Assembly (NCBI RefSeq): GCF_003665435.1
Contig: NZ_CP023408.1
Location: 744,001-808,000 of the forward strand
Direction: 5' to 3'
Length of the DNA stretch: 64,000 nt
DNA from: Streptomyces fungicidicus
GTDB taxonomy: Bacteria > Actinomycetota > Actinomycetes > Streptomycetales > Streptomycetaceae
Shown here piece by piece: positions 8,681 through 17,672 of the stretch. The notes beneath the pieces were generated by a model that saw only the letters and a list, made by a program, of their open reading frames with translations, ran no database searches and was not told the DNA's origin. Each line of letters opens with the position of its first letter. Position 1 is the first letter of the stretch. Both the position numbers and the translations under genes were made by a program.

Positions 8681-9121
8681 ATGTCTGATCTTCACTTCCG
8701 GCAGCCGGACGACGACGCCTCGCTCAGGGACTGGCAGCACGTCCACAACGAGATCATCCCCACGCATCTGCTGTCCCTGGACGATGTACGGGAGCGCGCA
8801 CGGCGCAACCACCTGGAGGTGGCGTACCTCGACGACGTCCTCGTCGGCTGCAGTACGGTCCGCCCTCCCTCGGACGACACGCTGACGGCCACCGTGATCG
8901 CCCGCGTGCTCGCTCCCCACCGTGGGCAGGGGTTCGGCGAGGAGCTCTACGCGCGCGGGCTCCGACGGGCGCGGGAGTCGGGCGCCAAGGTGATCGAAAC
9001 AGTGGTCCTTTCCTCGAACGAGGACGGCTTGCGGTTCGCGCGCGAGCACGGGTTCACCGAGACCGAGCGGTATCTGCTGCCCGGAGACACCATTCCCTGG
9101 ATCGACCTGCGCCTTGCCTGA
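8681..9121 (+). CDS. GNAT-family N-acetyltransferase
   Basis: 146 residues. The acetyl-CoA pyrophosphate loop is visible as VLAPHRGQGFGEELY (R/Q-x-x-G-x-G/A pattern, about residues 77-91), followed by the helix and the late strand NEDGLRFAREHGFTETERYLL, where GNAT proteins carry the N-x-x-x-x-x-F-Y/A-E-x-x-G-F motif. The ATG at 8681 (MSDLHFRQPDD) was preferred to an in-frame GTG seven codons upstream because the fold begins there; the upstream Shine-Dalgarno is weak. Substrate unknown. It is divergent from the VOC gene across 136 bp. Confidence 0.85.
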   Translation: MSDLHFRQPDDDASLRDWQHVHNEIIPTHLLSLDDVRERARRNHLEVAYLDDVLVGCSTVRPPSDDTLTATVIARVLAPHRGQGFGEELYARGLRRARESGAKVIETVVLSSNEDGLRFAREHGFTETERYLLPGDTIPWIDLRLA

Positions 9122-9155
9122 CCGACTCGCCGGGGGCCCCGCGGTCCACGGCGCG

Positions 9156-9632
9156 CTACTCCATCACCGCCCGGGCCGCGTCCAGAAACGCGAGCCGGTT
9201 GTCCTCCAGGTAGTCCCGCACGCTCTCGCCGTCGGGCAGGCCTTCCCACACCGTCCGGTTGAGGTCGAGGAAGTACGCGCGCGCCGCGTCGTGCACGGGC
9301 AGGGGGAACTGGATGCGGATGAGCCGCTCCGCGACCCAGAGCCTGTTCATGACGTCCCGGGTGGTGAGGAACCAGTCGTGGGTGTCGTCCCACTCGGAAG
9401 GGCGGCTGAAGGCGGATCGTTCGGCCTCCGCCGCCACCTCGACGAACCGCTCCAGCAGCGTCAGCCGCTCCGCTCGCCGGGCCTCCGACAGGGAGATCCG
9501 CTGCCGTCGCTGTTCGGCCCGCTCCGCCGAGAGCTGCGTCCTGTGCTGGACGAGGTAGGACAACGAGCCGCCGAGGACGACGCCGCCCAGCGATATGAGT
9601 GACACCCAGACCTGACCTGACATGGCCGGCAT
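9156..9632 (-). CDS. Small membrane-anchored protein of unknown function
   Basis: About 158 residues, not recognised. The N-terminus has one hydrophobic segment (VWVSLISLGGVVLGGSLSYL) directly followed by a charged helix rich in Arg, Glu and Gln (HRTQLSAERAEQRRQRISLSEARRAERL). This looks like a single-pass anchor with a cytoplasmic coiled coil. The rest is helical, with Trp and Asp pairs (EWDDTHDWFLTTRDVMNRLW). Similar small anchored helical proteins are common in Streptomyces and have no assigned role. ATG codons at 9632 and 9623 are both possible starts. It is convergent with the GNAT gene and divergent from the TetR gene at 9890. Confidence 0.65.
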   Translation of the reverse strand: MPAMSGQVWVSLISLGGVVLGGSLSYLVQHRTQLSAERAEQRRQRISLSEARRAERLTLLERFVEVAAEAERSAFSRPSEWDDTHDWFLTTRDVMNRLWVAERLIRIQFPLPVHDAARAYFLDLNRTVWEGLPDGESVRDYLEDNRLAFLDAARAVME

Positions 9633-9889
9633 CGTCCCACGCGGTCGGCCCTCCGGAGCGTGCGGGGACCGTACGTCAGCGAGGGATGCGCCCCTTGCTG
9701 AGCATCGCCCGGCGAGGCGTAGGCCGCCCGCCCGGCCGCCCACCGCCCGGGATGCTTGCGGCCGCAGACGGCCGGGACCGGCGCGCACCCCCTCGGCACT
9801 AGACTGCACCGGCAGTGCCGTACCGCCGCGCCGACCGCCCAGGAGTGTCCCGTGACCCACCGCTTCTCCTTGTGAGCCAGGGGACCCGC

Positions 9890-10474
9890 ATGGCAGCGAA
9901 CCGAACGTCCAAGAGCGTCGCCACCCGTCAGCGATTCGTCGACGAGGCCCTGCGCCTCTTCAAGGAACAGGGCTACGAACGCACGTCCATGGCCCAGATC
10001 GCGGCCGCGGCCGGCAGCAGCCGGGCCAATCTGTACCTGTACTTCAACAGCAAGTCCCAGATCATCAGGGCCCGCATGGCGGAGATCGAGGCCGAGGTGG
10101 CCGAGCTCTACGTCGCACTGGACGGGATGCCGAGGCGGACCCCCGAGGCCCTGCGGGAATGGCTGGGCACGGCCAGGGAGATGTGGCTGCGGTACGCCAC
10201 CGAGTTCGAGGCCGTCAACCAGGCCATGGCCATCGACCCGGACGTACTCGAGGAATGGCTGGGCCTGATCCGGCGCGTCTCGTCGGCCCACGCCTCGCGC
10301 CACCTGGACGACGCGCCGGAGGACCGCCGGGTGGAACGCGAAGTCCACATGACCACGCTGATGATGAGCCTGGAACGCAACTTCTACTTCCTGTACATCC
10401 GCGGCCACAAGGAGCGGGAGGAGCAGATCCTCACCTCGCTCGCCCGGCAGTGGTCCCGGTTGTTCGACGACTGA
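9890..10474 (+). CDS. TetR-family transcriptional regulator
   Basis: 194 residues. The N-terminal DNA-binding domain is clear: ATRQRFVDEALRLFKEQGYERTSMAQIAAAAGSS and the recognition helix region RANLYLYFNSKSQI (about residues 10-60). The helical ligand domain follows. It is convergent with the P450-reductase operon (10552-14886) and separated from it by a terminator hairpin. It is therefore a candidate regulator of that operon, by way of the operator-like site at 14977-14990 upstream of the SDR; this is inferred from neighbourhood only. The ATG at 9890 was chosen over upstream in-frame starts because it immediately precedes the DNA-binding domain. Confidence 0.85.
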   Translation: MAANRTSKSVATRQRFVDEALRLFKEQGYERTSMAQIAAAAGSSRANLYLYFNSKSQIIRARMAEIEAEVAELYVALDGMPRRTPEALREWLGTAREMWLRYATEFEAVNQAMAIDPDVLEEWLGLIRRVSSAHASRHLDDAPEDRRVEREVHMTTLMMSLERNFYFLYIRGHKEREEQILTSLARQWSRLFDD

Positions 10475-10488
10475 CCGGACGCGTGACT

Positions 10489-10523
10489 CCGTCGGGAAAC
10501 CCGGCGAACGGGCTTCCCGACGG
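10489..10523. terminator. Bidirectional terminator-like hairpin between convergent genes
   Basis: CCGTCGGGAA (10489-10498) pairs with TTCCCGACGG (10514-10523), and an inner CCCG/CGGG helix extends the stem. It sits in the 77-bp gap between the convergent TetR gene and the P450-fusion gene, so it can serve both transcripts. Confidence 0.72.
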
Positions 10524-10551
10524 AATGGGGGAGCGGGGGAACGGTCCGGGG

Positions 10552-12804
10552 TCAGCCGCCCAGCACCAGGCGGGGGCAGCCGGCCGCGGCCCGGGACACA
10601 CAGATCAGCATGGTTCTGTCGGCCTCCTGCTCGGACGGGGTGAGGATGGAGTCCCGGTGGTCGGCCCGGCCGGAGACGATGGGCGTCTCACAGGTGCCGC
10701 ACGTCCCGGTCTTGCACGAGGAGACCACCGGGAGCCCGGCCTTCTCCGCGGCCTCCAGGATCGTCTCGTCCGCGCCGACCTCGACGACCGTCCCGGACCC
10801 GGCGAACTCCACCTCGAACGGCGTGTCGGGGACGGTCCGCACCACCGGCTTCGGAGCGAACCGCTCCAGGCGCAGCGAGTTCTTCGGCCAGTGGGCGGTG
10901 TTCTCCTCCACGGCCCGCAGCAGCGGCTCGGGCCCGCACGCGTAGACGAGCGTCCCCTCGCGCACCTCGCCGAGCAGTCCGGGCAGGTCGATCAGCCCGA
11001 GCTCGTCCTGCGGGACCACGGTCACGCGCCCGCCGTGCACAACCAGTTCGTCACGGAAGGCCATCGACGTCTGTGTGCGCCCACCGTAGACGAGTTCCCA
11101 CTCGGCGCCGGCCCGCTCCGCCTCCCGGATCATGGGCAGGACCGGCGTGACACCGATGCCGCCCGCGATGAACAGATAGCGGGGCGAGGGCAGCAGCCGG
11201 AAGTTGTTGCGCGGCCAGGACACGGTGACCCGGGACCCGGCCGTCAGCGTGTCGTGCACGGCCGCCGAACCGCCCCGGCCGTCCTGCTCCCGCAGCACGC
11301 CGACACGGTAGGAGGTGCGGTCCTCCGGGTCGGAGCAGAGCGAGTACTGGCGTACCCGCACTTCACCGTCGCCGCCCGGCACATGGACGTCGATGTGGGC
11401 CCCGGCCTTCCACGGCGGCAGTTCCCCGCCGTCCGGATGGCTCAGGGTCAGCGCGACGACGCCGTCGGACGCCTCGGTCCGCTCCGTCACTTCGAGGTTG
11501 AGCGTACGCACGGTCCGCGTGCGGGACCGTTCGACGTCCGCGACGTCCCAGCGCACCCGCAGCGAGCGGCGCACCGGGAGCAGGGCCATGCGCAGGAAGT
11601 CGAGCGCGTCGGTGTCGTCCGGGCGCAGTGACGGCAGCCGTTCGAAAAGCACCCGCAGTCCCGTGGCGCCCTGGACCCGGGCCAGGGGGTTGCCCAGACA
11701 GGTGTGCCGTCCGGCGGTGAAGGCCAGGTGGTCGGTGGGATCGGGACGGTGGATGTCGAACTCGAAGGGCCGCTCGACGTGTCCGGGATCGGTGTTGGCC
11801 GAGGCCAGCGCGACCCAGACCATGTCACCGGCCGGGATGCGCACACCGGACAGTTCCACGTCGCGCGTCGCCCGGCGCGAGGTGAAGGTCGAGGACGGGC
11901 GCCGCCGCACCGTCTCCTCGAAGACCCGGGGCCAGAGCTCCGGTTCGGCGAGCGCGTCCTCGAGCGCCCCCGGGTTCCGGGCCAGGAACAGCACCGCGTT
12001 GGTCATGGCCTGGGCTGTGGTGTCCGTGCCGGCCGCGGCGAACTCGGAGACGTGGAGGGCGATCTGGGGCGTGGGCAGCGCGTACGAGCCGTCCTTCGCC
12101 CGCGCCGACGCCATCACGGAGATGATGTCGTCGGCCTCGGAGTCGCGCCGCTCCTCGACGATGGCACGCAGCTTCAGGTTGGCCTCGACGAAGCGGTCCC
12201 ACACCTCGGAGCGCGCCGGCTCGGGCAGCGGCTCGTGCGCGGACGACAGCACGGCGAACAGGTCGTCGCGCAACTGCCGCATCATCGCCTCGTGTTCGTA
12301 GCCGAGGCCCAGCAGCGCCATGATGGTCTGGGTGGTCAGCTCCAGCGAGTACTCCTCGAGCAGGTTCGCGGAGCCGTTGTTCTCGAACCGGTCGATGATG
12401 CGGTGCGCCCTGGCCTCGATCTCGGGCTGCAGCCGGTCCATGCGCTCCTTGACGAAGCCGCGCTGGGCCACGGAACGCGTCTCGGTGTGCCCGGGCGGGT
12501 CCTGCCCCACGATCATCTTCGCCACGAGGTCCGGCGGGTAGACCTCCCGGTGCTTCGCCGGCACGTCGGCGGCCGAGTTGGCGGCCGACGAGTACGTCTG
12601 CCAGTCCGACAGGACGGTGAGGCAGTCCTCCCGGCGGGTGACGATCCAGGCGTTCAGGTGCGGATACCAGAACACCGGCGAGGTGTCCCGGACCGTGGCC
12701 AGATGACCGGCAGGGTCCCGGTAGTAGTCGTCACCCATCGCGTCGAAACCGTGGGCGACGGGGCAGCGGCCCACGGAACGGGCCTCGTCCTGAGGTGACT
12801 TCAC
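10552..12804 (-). CDS. Self-sufficient cytochrome P450 fused to FMN/2Fe-2S reductase (CYP116B-like)
   Basis: 750 residues, three parts. The P450 domain spans about residues 1-400: I-helix AAAGTDTTAQ, ExxR in EETVRRRPSS, and heme loop FTAGRHTCLG with the heme ligand at Cys369. A phthalate-dioxygenase-reductase-like part follows (about 430-650): RQYSLCSDPED for flavin binding and IAGGIGVTPVLPMI plus ACGPEPLL for the nucleotide. A C-terminal plant-type ferredoxin ends the protein, with cluster cysteines in SCKTGTCGTCE and LICVS. This is the P450RhF/CYP116B arrangement, which takes NADPH electrons to heme in one chain and hydroxylates or dealkylates small molecules. The GTG start overlaps the stop of the upstream hydrolase (GTGA), so translation is coupled. 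It is the last gene of an SDR-hydrolase-P450 operon, which points to uptake or breakdown of one compound. Confidence 0.92.
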   Translation of the reverse strand: MKSPQDEARSVGRCPVAHGFDAMGDDYYRDPAGHLATVRDTSPVFWYPHLNAWIVTRREDCLTVLSDWQTYSSAANSAADVPAKHREVYPPDLVAKMIVGQDPPGHTETRSVAQRGFVKERMDRLQPEIEARAHRIIDRFENNGSANLLEEYSLELTTQTIMALLGLGYEHEAMMRQLRDDLFAVLSSAHEPLPEPARSEVWDRFVEANLKLRAIVEERRDSEADDIISVMASARAKDGSYALPTPQIALHVSEFAAAGTDTTAQAMTNAVLFLARNPGALEDALAEPELWPRVFEETVRRRPSSTFTSRRATRDVELSGVRIPAGDMVWVALASANTDPGHVERPFEFDIHRPDPTDHLAFTAGRHTCLGNPLARVQGATGLRVLFERLPSLRPDDTDALDFLRMALLPVRRSLRVRWDVADVERSRTRTVRTLNLEVTERTEASDGVVALTLSHPDGGELPPWKAGAHIDVHVPGGDGEVRVRQYSLCSDPEDRTSYRVGVLREQDGRGGSAAVHDTLTAGSRVTVSWPRNNFRLLPSPRYLFIAGGIGVTPVLPMIREAERAGAEWELVYGGRTQTSMAFRDELVVHGGRVTVVPQDELGLIDLPGLLGEVREGTLVYACGPEPLLRAVEENTAHWPKNSLRLERFAPKPVVRTVPDTPFEVEFAGSGTVVEVGADETILEAAEKAGLPVVSSCKTGTCGTCETPIVSGRADHRDSILTPSEQEADRTMLICVSRAAAGCPRLVLGG

Positions 12805-14042
12805 GAACCTGCTCCCTTCGCGGGCCGGACGGAGGTGACGGCCGCGGAGGCGGCGATCGAGGAGAGCTTCTGGAAGCGGGCGACGTTGTCGCCCTCGTCC
12901 ATCACTCCGGAGGAGAGGAAACAGAAGGACATGCCCGAGACCGGATCCACCCACAGCAGGGACGAACCGGCGCCGTAGGAGCCGAAGGTGCGCGGCGAGA
13001 CGAACGGCCCGAAGAAGCGGGCGTGCGTCCCCGTGCCGGCGAGGGCCATGCCCAGGCCCATGTTGCCCGGGGGAAGGTCCCACTTGCGGGCGGCGGCGAC
13101 CATGCCGTAGAGGTCGTTGATCTGTTCGCCGGTCTGGTTGGTGGTGGCGAAGTCCAGCACCGACTCGCCGATGAGCTGCTCCCCGGAGGCGGTGCGCCCC
13201 TTGTTGCGCAGCAGTTCGGTGAAGGCGAAGACGTCGTCGATGGTGGACACCGCGCCGACCCAGGGCATCTCGGCGTCCTCGCGGTCGATCACCCCGTTGA
13301 GGCACTCGATGTCCTCGGGCTTGAGCCAGGAGTCGTTGGCGACGATGACCTTCAGCGGTACGCCCCGGTCACGCCATTCGGCCGGCATCCCGAACCTGGT
13401 GTGCGTCATGCCGGCGGGGCCGAAGACCTTCTCCCGCATGAGCTCCCGGAACGAGTCGGCACCGTAGGCGCGGCGGGCCATCTCGCCCATCAGCGCGTGG
13501 TTGATGGCCGCCGAGTAGTTCAGGTTCGTGCCCGGCTCGTGCACGACGTCGACGCCGGCCAGCGCCTCGATGACGTCGGCGAGCACGGCGAAACCCTCCG
13601 GGCCCAGACCCGGGTTGGGCGTCGCGGGCATGCCGGCGCGATGGGTGAGCAGGTGGGCGAGGTTGATCCGGTCCTTGCGCGCCGCGCGGAACGGCTCGGT
13701 GCCGAAGAACTCGGGGACGAGGTCGACGACGCGGGTCGACAGCATCAGCCTGCCCTCGCTGAGGGCGCGGAGGACCAGGGCGTTGGTGAAGCCCTTGGAC
13801 ATGGACAGGATGCGGTAGACGTCGTCGCGCCGGGTCGGGCGGCCGGTGTCGACGTCGGCCACTCCGTAGCTGCCGCGCAGTGCGATCTCGCCGTGACGGG
13901 CCACGATGACGTTCGCCCCGTGGTACGCCCCGCTCTCGATGTCCGCGCGGATGGTGTCGTCCAGGACCTCGAGGAAGCGGCGCTCGACGCCGGGTGTCTC
14001 GGTGAGGACGACCGTGGGCTTCGGGGCCTCGGTGTGCTGCAC
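12801..14042 (-). CDS. Serine beta-lactamase-fold hydrolase (class C / esterase-like)
   Basis: 413 residues. It has the catalytic SxxK as SMSKG (about residues 79-83), the second motif as YSAAIN (Tyr in place of YxN), and a late GSYGAGSSLLWVDP block typical of family S12/esterase-type enzymes such as EstB or LovD. No signal peptide is visible, so the protein is probably cytoplasmic. That argues for an esterase, amidase or transesterase rather than an antibiotic-resistance beta-lactamase. It lies 31 bp downstream of an SDR gene and overlaps the start of the P450 fusion by four bases. The three are best seen as one catabolic or tailoring operon in which ester cleavage, alcohol/ketone conversion and oxidation act on the same molecule. 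Confidence 0.87.
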   Translation of the reverse strand: MQHTEAPKPTVVLTETPGVERRFLEVLDDTIRADIESGAYHGANVIVARHGEIALRGSYGVADVDTGRPTRRDDVYRILSMSKGFTNALVLRALSEGRLMLSTRVVDLVPEFFGTEPFRAARKDRINLAHLLTHRAGMPATPNPGLGPEGFAVLADVIEALAGVDVVHEPGTNLNYSAAINHALMGEMARRAYGADSFRELMREKVFGPAGMTHTRFGMPAEWRDRGVPLKVIVANDSWLKPEDIECLNGVIDREDAEMPWVGAVSTIDDVFAFTELLRNKGRTASGEQLIGESVLDFATTNQTGEQINDLYGMVAAARKWDLPPGNMGLGMALAGTGTHARFFGPFVSPRTFGSYGAGSSLLWVDPVSGMSFCFLSSGVMDEGDNVARFQKLSSIAASAAVTSVRPAKGAGS

Positions 14043-14073
14043 TGGATGTTCTCCGTCAGATGGTCGAAGGGGG

Positions 14074-14886
14074 TCAGAGCATGAGGGCGCCGCCGGAGGG
14101 CGCCAGCGTCTGACCGGTGTAGTGGCCCGCCGCGTCGGAGGCGAGGAAGAGGACCGTGCGGCCGATCTCGTCGGGCTCGGCGAGGCGCTTCAGCGGCTGG
14201 AGGGAGAGCAGTGCCTGCACGTGGTCGTCGCCGGACGCCGTGAGCATGGCCGTCCTGATGCCGGCCGGGGCCAGCGCGTTGACCCGGACGCCGAAGGGGG
14301 CGAGCTCCGCCGCCACCGCCTTGGTGAGGCCCACGACCGCGGCCTTGGAGGCCGGGTAGTAGGCGGGCATCGGCAGTCCGATGAGCCCCGCGACCGAGGC
14401 GAAGTTGATGACCGAGCCGCTGCCGCTCTGCTTCATCAGCGGTACGGCGGCACGGATCGTGTAGAAGGTGCCGTTGAGGTTGATCGCGACGACGCGGTCG
14501 AAGTCCTCGTCGGAGATGCCGTCCAGGAACTCGGGGTGGTAGGGCTCGCCGCTCTTGAACGACTCGGTCATTCTGTGGTTGATGCCGTCCACCCACGCCT
14601 GCTTCGCCCTGTTCGGTGTGGCGACGCCTGCGGCGTTCACGAGGACGTGCAGGCGGCCGTGGTCCTCCCGGACCCGGTCGAAGACGCGGTTCACCGCGGC
14701 GGAGTCGGAGACGTCCGCGGCGTGGCCCCGGACCCGCTCAAGACCGGCGAACTCGCGGTCGAGGTCCTCCTGCCGCAGATCCATGCCGTAGACCGTTGCG
14801 CCGGCTCCCGCCAGGGCTTTCACGGCGGCCAGGCCCATGCCCGAAGCCGCACCTGTGACGACCGCGATCCTGCCGTCGAGTTCCAT
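14074..14886 (-). CDS. Short-chain dehydrogenase/reductase heading the P450 operon
   Basis: 270 residues. The cofactor motif is TGAASGMG, NAAG is intact in VLVNAAGVA, and catalytic Ser/Tyr/Lys are in NFASVAG and YYPASK. The Asp in YGMDLRQ after the second strand indicates NAD(H) preference. Between the NAAG strand and the catalytic Ser there is a longer insert (NRAKQAWVDGINHRMTESF) than in a minimal SDR; this could shape a larger substrate pocket. It is the first gene of the SDR-hydrolase-P450 operon. Its ATG at 14886 follows a gap containing a palindromic operator-like site. Substrate unknown; steroid- or terpene-like alcohols would fit the family but are not shown. Confidence 0.88.
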   Translation of the reverse strand: MELDGRIAVVTGAASGMGLAAVKALAGAGATVYGMDLRQEDLDREFAGLERVRGHAADVSDSAAVNRVFDRVREDHGRLHVLVNAAGVATPNRAKQAWVDGINHRMTESFKSGEPYHPEFLDGISDEDFDRVVAINLNGTFYTIRAAVPLMKQSGSGSVINFASVAGLIGLPMPAYYPASKAAVVGLTKAVAAELAPFGVRVNALAPAGIRTAMLTASGDDHVQALLSLQPLKRLAEPDEIGRTVLFLASDAAGHYTGQTLAPSGGALML

Positions 14887-14976
14887 GGTCGATCCCCTCG
14901 TCGTTGAGGTGTGACCCGCCGCTTCAGGGAAAGTCCTGCCTGCCGGCGGTGAAGTCCGGTCAACCTAACCAAGAAT

Positions 14977-14990
14977 TTGACACCTGTCTA
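14977..14990. promoter_or_regulatory. Operator-like palindrome upstream of the SDR-hydrolase-P450 operon
   Basis: TTGACACCTGTCTA has TTGACA/TGTCTA arms around a central CC, with one mismatch. It sits 91 bp upstream of the SDR start in a patch that is richer in A+T than its surroundings and flanked by AACCTAACC and GGTTTGGTT, which form an outer imperfect inverted repeat. A TetR-type repressor site is plausible; the TetR gene at 9890 is the nearest candidate. Inference from symmetry and position only. Confidence 0.4.
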
Positions 14991-15121
14991 GGTTTGGTTT
15001 CGCGGACGGACCGGCCGCTCCACGACGGCATCGAGTCGGCATACGGTGGGGCGCGTCAACGACCTCGCGGTCGGCGTGGGGAGGGCCGGGCCGACGGCGG
15101 TGACTTCCCGGAAAGGGGATC

Positions 15122-16300
15122 TCAGGCGGGTACCGTGCGCAGGCGCACGGGAGCGGTGGCGGCGGGCTCCGGCAGGCGCAGCCCCCCGCTGCCGGGCGTG
15201 ATCGAGCCCAGGACGCTGGGGCGGCGGGCGCCGGTGCAGGCCGGGACCGTGCCGGCCAGCCCGTGCGCGGTCAGGTATCCGAGGACGGCGAAGGCGTAGG
15301 CCTCCTTGGCCTCTGACGGCAGCCCGAGGTCGTCGGAGGTCCGCAGCGGGATGCCGTGCAGTGCGGTGCGCAGCATGGACATCAGCGTGGGGTTGCGGGT
15401 TCCGCCGCCCGAGGCGATGACCTCGGTCGCCCCGGCCGCGCGGACCGCGTCGGCGACGGTGCGGGCGGTGAGGTGGGTGACGGTGGCGACCACGTCCTCG
15501 ACCGGCAGCCGGTCACGGCCGGTCAGGAAGGTGTGCAGGTAGGGCCAGTGGAACAGCTCCTTGCCGGTCGTCTTCGGCGGCGGCTCCGCGTAGTACGGCT
15601 CGTCGAGGAGTGCCCGCAGCAGAGCGGTGTCGACCCTGCCCCGTGCGGCGAGCGCTCCGTCCCGGTCGTACTCCAGCCGGCCGTCGGTGAGGGCGTGCGC
15701 CGCCGCGTCGACGAGGGCGTTGGCGGGGCTGGTGTCGAAGGCGACCGGATCACCGGCCGCGCCGGCCACCGTCAGGTTGGCGATCCCTCCGAGGTTGAGG
15801 GCGGCGGGCACACCGGGCCGCCCGCGCAGCCACATCACGTCGACGACGCTCACCAGGGGCGCGCCCTGGCCGCCCGCGGCGACATCGCGCGTACGCAGGT
15901 CGGAGACGACCGGGCGGCCGGTGGCCTCGGCGATCCAGGAGGGCGAGCCGATCTGCAGGGTGCCGTGCACCCGGCCCTGCTCGACCCAGTGGTAGACGGT
16001 CTGGCCGTGGGAGACGATCAGATCGGCGCGCCCGTCGCAGAGTTCCCGGTCGGCCCGGGTGGCCAGCGCGGCGAACGCCTGGCCGATGCGGGTGTCGAGC
16101 CGGCACACGTCCCTCATCGTGGTCGACGCCGGCGGCAGCGCCGCCGTCAGCGCGGACCGCAGCTTCTCCGGATAGGGGGCGCTCACCATGCCCAGGGGCG
16201 TCAGCAGCAGGCTGTCCCCTTCGAGGACCAGGTCGGCCGCGGCGGCGTCGACCGCGTCGTGTGACGTGCCCGACATCAGCCCGATGACCCGCATCCGCAT
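15122..16300 (-). CDS. anmK: Anhydro-N-acetylmuramic acid kinase
   Basis: 392 residues, close to the family's usual 370-390. The ATP-binding start MRVIGLMSGTSHDAVDAA is the AnmK signature (GxMSGTSxDGxD; here DAVD in place of DGVD). Further family blocks are SHGQTVYH, GTLQIGSPSWIA, NLGGIANLT, FDTSPANALVD and IASGGGTRNPTLM. The enzyme opens and phosphorylates 1,6-anhydro-N-acetylmuramic acid released during peptidoglycan turnover, giving MurNAc-6-phosphate in the cytoplasm. The ATG at 16300 was chosen because GAGGTGTG precedes it. It lies 31 bp downstream of an MHS-family transporter on the same strand, which might import a cell-wall sugar or related metabolite; a MurQ etherase gene is not visible here. 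Confidence 0.93.
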   Translation of the reverse strand: MRMRVIGLMSGTSHDAVDAAAADLVLEGDSLLLTPLGMVSAPYPEKLRSALTAALPPASTTMRDVCRLDTRIGQAFAALATRADRELCDGRADLIVSHGQTVYHWVEQGRVHGTLQIGSPSWIAEATGRPVVSDLRTRDVAAGGQGAPLVSVVDVMWLRGRPGVPAALNLGGIANLTVAGAAGDPVAFDTSPANALVDAAAHALTDGRLEYDRDGALAARGRVDTALLRALLDEPYYAEPPPKTTGKELFHWPYLHTFLTGRDRLPVEDVVATVTHLTARTVADAVRAAGATEVIASGGGTRNPTLMSMLRTALHGIPLRTSDDLGLPSEAKEAYAFAVLGYLTAHGLAGTVPACTGARRPSVLGSITPGSGGLRLPEPAATAPVRLRTVPA

Positions 16301-16331
16301 CCTCACACCTCTTCCACGGTCCGTACGGCGG

Positions 16332-17672
16332 TCAGTCGCGCAACGCGCGACGGTGGTCGTCGCCGCGCAGGGTGAGCAGGGCGAGCGTGCTGACGGCACA
16401 GGTCACGACCACGTAGTGGGCGGGGATGTCGATGTTGCCGGTCCGCTTGATCGCCTCGGTGATGATCAGGCCGGCGCATCCGGAGAAGACGGCGTTGGAC
16501 AGCGCGTACGCCAGACCGAGTCCGGTGTAGCGGACGCTGGTGGGGAACATCTCCGAGAGCATGGCGGGCCCGGGCCCCGCCATCAGCCCGACGGCGGCAC
16601 CGGCGACGAACACCGCGAGGCTCTTGGAGGCCGTCGAGGAGCCGGCGTCCTGCAGCAGATGCATCAGGGGGAACGCCAGGACGGCCACGAGGACCGCGCC
16701 GGTCACCATCACCGCACGCCGGCCGATCCGGTCGCTCAGCGCGCCCGCCGGGAGGATGGAGGCCGCGAAGCCCAGGTTGGCGAGGACTGTGGCGACCAGG
16801 GCCTGTTGGAACGAGGCGTTGAGCGTGCTCTGGAGGTAGGACGGCATGACGACGAGGAAGGTGTAGCCGGCCGCCGACCATCCCATGAGCCGTCCGGCGC
16901 CGAGGACGATGGCCTTGGCCACCTCACGTGCGGGGGCGGGTGGCGGCGTCACCGCCGGCGGGCGGCCCTCCTTCTCCGGGGGCCCGGTCCGCGTCCGCCG
17001 GAAGGACGGGGTCTCCTCCAGCTTCAGCCGCAGCCACAGGGCGGCGAGCCCCAGGGGCAGGGTCAGCAGGAACGGCAGCCGCCAGCCCCAGTCGTCGAGC
17101 TCCGGCCCGGTCAGCACGGTGGCCAGCAGCGCGGCCATGCCCGCTCCGGCGAGCAGTCCGAGCGCCACGGTGAAGGACTGCCATGCCCCGTACAGCCCGC
17201 GCCTGCCGGGCGGGGCGAACTCGGTCATGATGGAGACGGCGCCGCCGAACTCGCCTCCCGCGGACAGACCCTGGACCACGCGCAGCAGTGTGAGCAGCCA
17301 GGGTGCCGCCGCGCCCAGAGTGGCGTACGTCGGAAGCAGACCGATCAAGGTCGTGGCACCGGTCATCAGCAGGATGACGACGATCAGCGTGGGACGGCGC
17401 CCCATCCGGTCGCCCAGGCGGCCGAAGACGGCCGCGCCGACCGGACGGAAGAAGAAGGCGAGCGCGAAGGACGCGTACGTCTTGACCAGCGCCTCGACAT
17501 CGCTTCCGCCGTCGGGTGTGAAGAAGTTGGCGGCGATGATGGTGGCGAAGTATCCGTAGACGCCGAACTCGTACCATTCGATGAAGTTGCCCACCGAGCC
17601 GGCCACCAGCGCCCTGAGCGGCCGGCGCGGTGCGGCGGTTCCCTCGACCGGGTCGTGCACGGGGGTGGTCAT
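16332..17672 (-). CDS. MHS-family MFS transporter (ProP/ShiA/KgtP-like)
   Basis: 446 residues, twelve predicted membrane helices. The start of helix 1, VGNFIEWYEFGVYGY, is the metabolite:H+ symporter hallmark, and loop 2-3 reads GRLGDRMGRRPTL. RVVQGLSAGGEFGGAVSIMTEFAPP in helix 4 is also typical. These transporters import carboxylates, betaines, shikimate or similar metabolites by proton symport. The central loop has a proline-rich insertion (GRPPAVTPPPAP). The ATG at 17672 follows a GAGAGGG site. It probably forms an operon with anmK, which makes a cell-wall-derived substrate conceivable, but nothing in the sequence shows specificity. Confidence 0.88.
   Translation of the reverse strand: MTTPVHDPVEGTAAPRRPLRALVAGSVGNFIEWYEFGVYGYFATIIAANFFTPDGGSDVEALVKTYASFALAFFFRPVGAAVFGRLGDRMGRRPTLIVVILLMTGATTLIGLLPTYATLGAAAPWLLTLLRVVQGLSAGGEFGGAVSIMTEFAPPGRRGLYGAWQSFTVALGLLAGAGMAALLATVLTGPELDDWGWRLPFLLTLPLGLAALWLRLKLEETPSFRRTRTGPPEKEGRPPAVTPPPAPAREVAKAIVLGAGRLMGWSAAGYTFLVVMPSYLQSTLNASFQQALVATVLANLGFAASILPAGALSDRIGRRAVMVTGAVLVAVLAFPLMHLLQDAGSSTASKSLAVFVAGAAVGLMAGPGPAMLSEMFPTSVRYTGLGLAYALSNAVFSGCAGLIITEAIKRTGNIDIPAHYVVVTCAVSTLALLTLRGDDHRRALRD

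Noticed and set aside
12801-14042. Beta-lactam resistance gene
   Set aside because: No signal peptide and an operon with SDR and P450; an esterase-type role is more likely than a beta-lactamase.
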